From an archaeon (GTDB lineage: Archaea > Thermoproteota > Nitrososphaeria > Nitrososphaerales > CADDZS01), in assembly GCA_021792315.1 (NCBI GenBank), contig JAJYUX010000088.1, forward strand, positions 1-6,092: 6,092 bases of DNA, read 5' to 3'. The position numbers and the translations under genes are program-made. Every line of letters starts with the position of its first letter. The first letter of the stretch is position 1. A model generated the notes under the pieces. It saw only the letters and a list, made by a program, of their open reading frames with translations, made no database searches and was not told the origin of the DNA. Shown here piece by piece: positions 5,300-6,092 of the stretch.

Positions 5300-5569
5300 T
5301 CATTTCATCAAGGCATGCCTAGAATGCATGTGTCTGTAATCTAGCGAAACAGAAAAAGCTAGAGAAATGATAGTCAACAGCGCCGGCACGAACGCCAAGG
5401 GCCAGTATGAACTAACTGAAGTGAATCCATTCGGATAAGCAAATGCCATGCCACAACCCGAACCACCCGGATTACATGCGTATCCGAGAAACAAGAGGGG
5501 TGAGATGGAAAGGATAAGTGATGCAAAAAGCAGTATCAAAGATCTACCAGTTAAGAAACCTAACCTCAT
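5300..5569 (-). CDS. Small two-helix membrane protein with an exofacial Cys pair, function unknown
   Basis: The 89-residue protein has two hydrophobic helices, about 10-30 and 56-76. Basic residues at the N-terminus (MRLGFLTGR) and the C-terminus (DYRHMHSRH) place both ends inside. The connecting loop (31-55) is then outside and contains Cys32 and Cys39 in a Gly-rich turn (CNPGGSGCG), probably a disulfide. A helix-loop-helix hairpin of this size could act as a subunit or modulator of a larger complex, but nothing in the sequence names one. It is the first gene of a two-gene unit with 5063-5281. Its ATG is backed by a TATA-like element 27 nt upstream and no ribosome binding site, again fitting leaderless initiation. 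The histidine-containing tail is unremarkable. Confidence 0.65.
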   Translation of the reverse strand: MRLGFLTGRSLILLFASLILSISPLLFLGYACNPGGSGCGMAFAYPNGFTSVSSYWPLAFVPALLTIISLAFSVSLDYRHMHSRHALMK

Positions 5570-5591
5570 GTCGGAACATCTGCATGACGGT

Positions 5592-5603
5592 GACTATTAA
5601 GAC
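5592..5603 (-). promoter_or_regulatory. Putative TATA box of the small-protein pair
   Basis: The minus strand reads GTCTTAATAGTC. The AATAG core (5598-5594) is centred 27 nt before the A of the ATG at 5569. The 7-mer AATAGTC is shared with the exporter's TATA-like element (1973-1979). Confidence 0.45.
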
Positions 5604-5651
5604 TAGACAGTAGAACAGCTATTTTCTCGATGTTTTCGCGGAATCAGCAAT

Positions 5652-5678
5652 ATGCGCTTTGAAGGTTCTAGTGCGCAT
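5652..5678. repeat. Inverted repeat ATGCGC-N15-GCGCAT
   Basis: The six-bp arms ATGCGC (5652-5657) and GCGCAT (5673-5678) are separated by 15 nt. They could form a stem-loop in RNA or a spaced dyad in DNA. Arms of this length are expected by chance somewhere in a 6-kb window. Confidence 0.2.
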
Positions 5679-5707
5679 GGATGTGATTCTTACTAGGCAC
5701 GTCATGA

Positions 5708-5724
5708 GGATTATTTCATAATCC
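5708..5724. repeat. Perfect inverted repeat GGATTAT-TTC-ATAATCC
   Basis: Two perfect 7-bp arms flank a 3-bp centre. It lies in the middle of the non-coding gap, 139 bp from the ATG at 5569 and about 205 bp from the ATG at 5929. It could be an operator for a symmetric regulator or a small hairpin. It is too far from either predicted TATA element for a simple repressor role. Confidence 0.35.
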
Positions 5725-5877
5725 GATGCAATCCGCCACTTAGGTATGAGTCGCCGTGGACTCTAAAGCAAGATACAATCAAGGAAGCAATCTAAAAACG
5801 CAATTGTAAAGACTGATGCCAGCATGGGGAACATCCAATAGCATCTCTGGTAAGCAAGTGTTCTAGACCATAGAGGG

Positions 5878-5889
5878 TCATATTATTCC
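5878..5889 (+). promoter_or_regulatory. Weak TATA-like element before the last gene
   Basis: TCATATTATTCC is the best A/T-rich element upstream of the ATG at 5929. Centred near 5883, it predicts a start of transcription near 5910 and a leader of about 19 nt, similar to the exporter operon. It is followed by the 8-bp palindrome TTCCGGAA (5886-5893). Confidence 0.3.
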
Positions 5890-5928
5890 GGAACATAAGA
5901 ATGTCGTTGAGATCTAGGAAAGCGTGTT

Positions 5929-6092
5929 ATGCAAAGCATGTCGAACCAACCTTCGGTGATATCCAAGAGGAAAGCTGGAACTATTCTCTTGGTAAGGGTA
6001 GTCTTAGCTCTCTTTCTGATATTGGCACCCGTTTTGCCTCTGCAGGTGAGGGGATATTTCTATCCGCATCCGTACCCCACCGCAGCAGAATG
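5929..6092 (+). CDS. N-terminal part of an exported or membrane protein, cut by the window end
   Basis: The frame is open from ATG 5929 to the last base and gives 54 residues with no stop. Residues 1-17 are polar and basic (ending ISKRKAG). Residues about 18-37 are hydrophobic (TILLVRVVLALFLILAPVLP). The rest (VRGYFYPHPYPTAAE) is Pro- and aromatic-rich. This is the layout of a signal peptide or N-terminal anchor leading into an outside domain. A second ATG at 5938 would shorten the basic leader by three residues. An in-frame TGA lies at 5908-5910, so the start must be within this interval. With only the signal region visible, no function can be assigned. Confidence 0.6.
   Translation, partial: MQSMSNQPSVISKRKAGTILLVRVVLALFLILAPVLPLQVRGYFYPHPYPTAAE

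Larger units (their letters stand above)
5570..5928. other. 359-nt non-coding stretch between divergent genes
   Basis: The left end holds the promoter of the small-protein pair; the right end holds the likely promoter of the gene at 5929. Between them I see two inverted repeats (5652-5678 and 5708-5724) but no convincing gene. One plus frame (5614-5721) is open for 35 codons but has no early start codon. No tRNA or CRISPR-like repeats are present. The length leaves room for a small RNA gene, for which I have no direct evidence. Confidence 0.4.

Noticed and set aside
5614..5721. A 35-codon plus-strand run in the non-coding gap that looks mildly helical
   Set aside because: Its first ATG leaves only 14 codons, it spans both inverted repeats, and it has no ribosome binding site or promoter.

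Overview
The window looks like a stretch of archaeal chromosome, with a G+C content by eye in the mid-40s percent. Three minus-strand genes carry an A/T-rich TATA-like element centred 26-27 nt upstream of their ATG. That spacing is expected for leaderless archaeal transcripts. One gene encodes a Ser/Thr-rich stalk plus a small beta domain of a type common in secreted proteins of Thermoplasmata and soil/acidophilic Nitrososphaeria (Thaumarchaeota). The ABC permease has an N-glycosylation-rich ectodomain. I favour one of those two archaeal groups but cannot choose between them from sequence alone. No rRNA, tRNA, insertion sequence, integrase or CRISPR array is visible.

Layout. Bases 1-66 may be the tail of an upstream plus-strand gene. 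Two minus-strand genes follow, apparently with separate promoters: a six-helix membrane protein with an outside CxxC pair (236-946) and a small secreted, stalked beta-domain protein (1040-1531). Next is a 489-nt gap (1532-2020) containing the promoters of the genes on each side and a possible gene relic. The best-understood unit is a plus-strand ABC exporter: an ATPase (2021-2971) and, 10 nt later, an ABC-2 type permease (2982-4613) with about 285 extracellular residues inserted between helices 1 and 2. A small one-helix membrane protein (4671-4859) may be a third member. After a short convergent gap with a hairpin come two co-directional minus-strand genes, 5300-5569 and 5063-5281, encoding very small cysteine-bearing membrane or exported proteins. 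A 359-nt non-coding stretch follows. The window ends inside a plus-strand gene whose visible 54 codons encode an N-terminal membrane or signal segment.

How the parts relate. Every recognisable product acts at the cell envelope. The exporter could move a lipid, peptide, drug or polysaccharide, but its substrate cannot be read from the sequence. The other products are short membrane or surface proteins, several with paired cysteines facing outward. The most interesting signals are the dyad symmetries over promoters (AGGAGA-N10-TCTCCT across the exporter's TATA box; TTCTAATCATTAGAA at the secreted-protein promoter), the glycan-dense permease ectodomain, and the set of small exofacial-cysteine proteins. 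I did not find a complete, clearly new multi-gene system.
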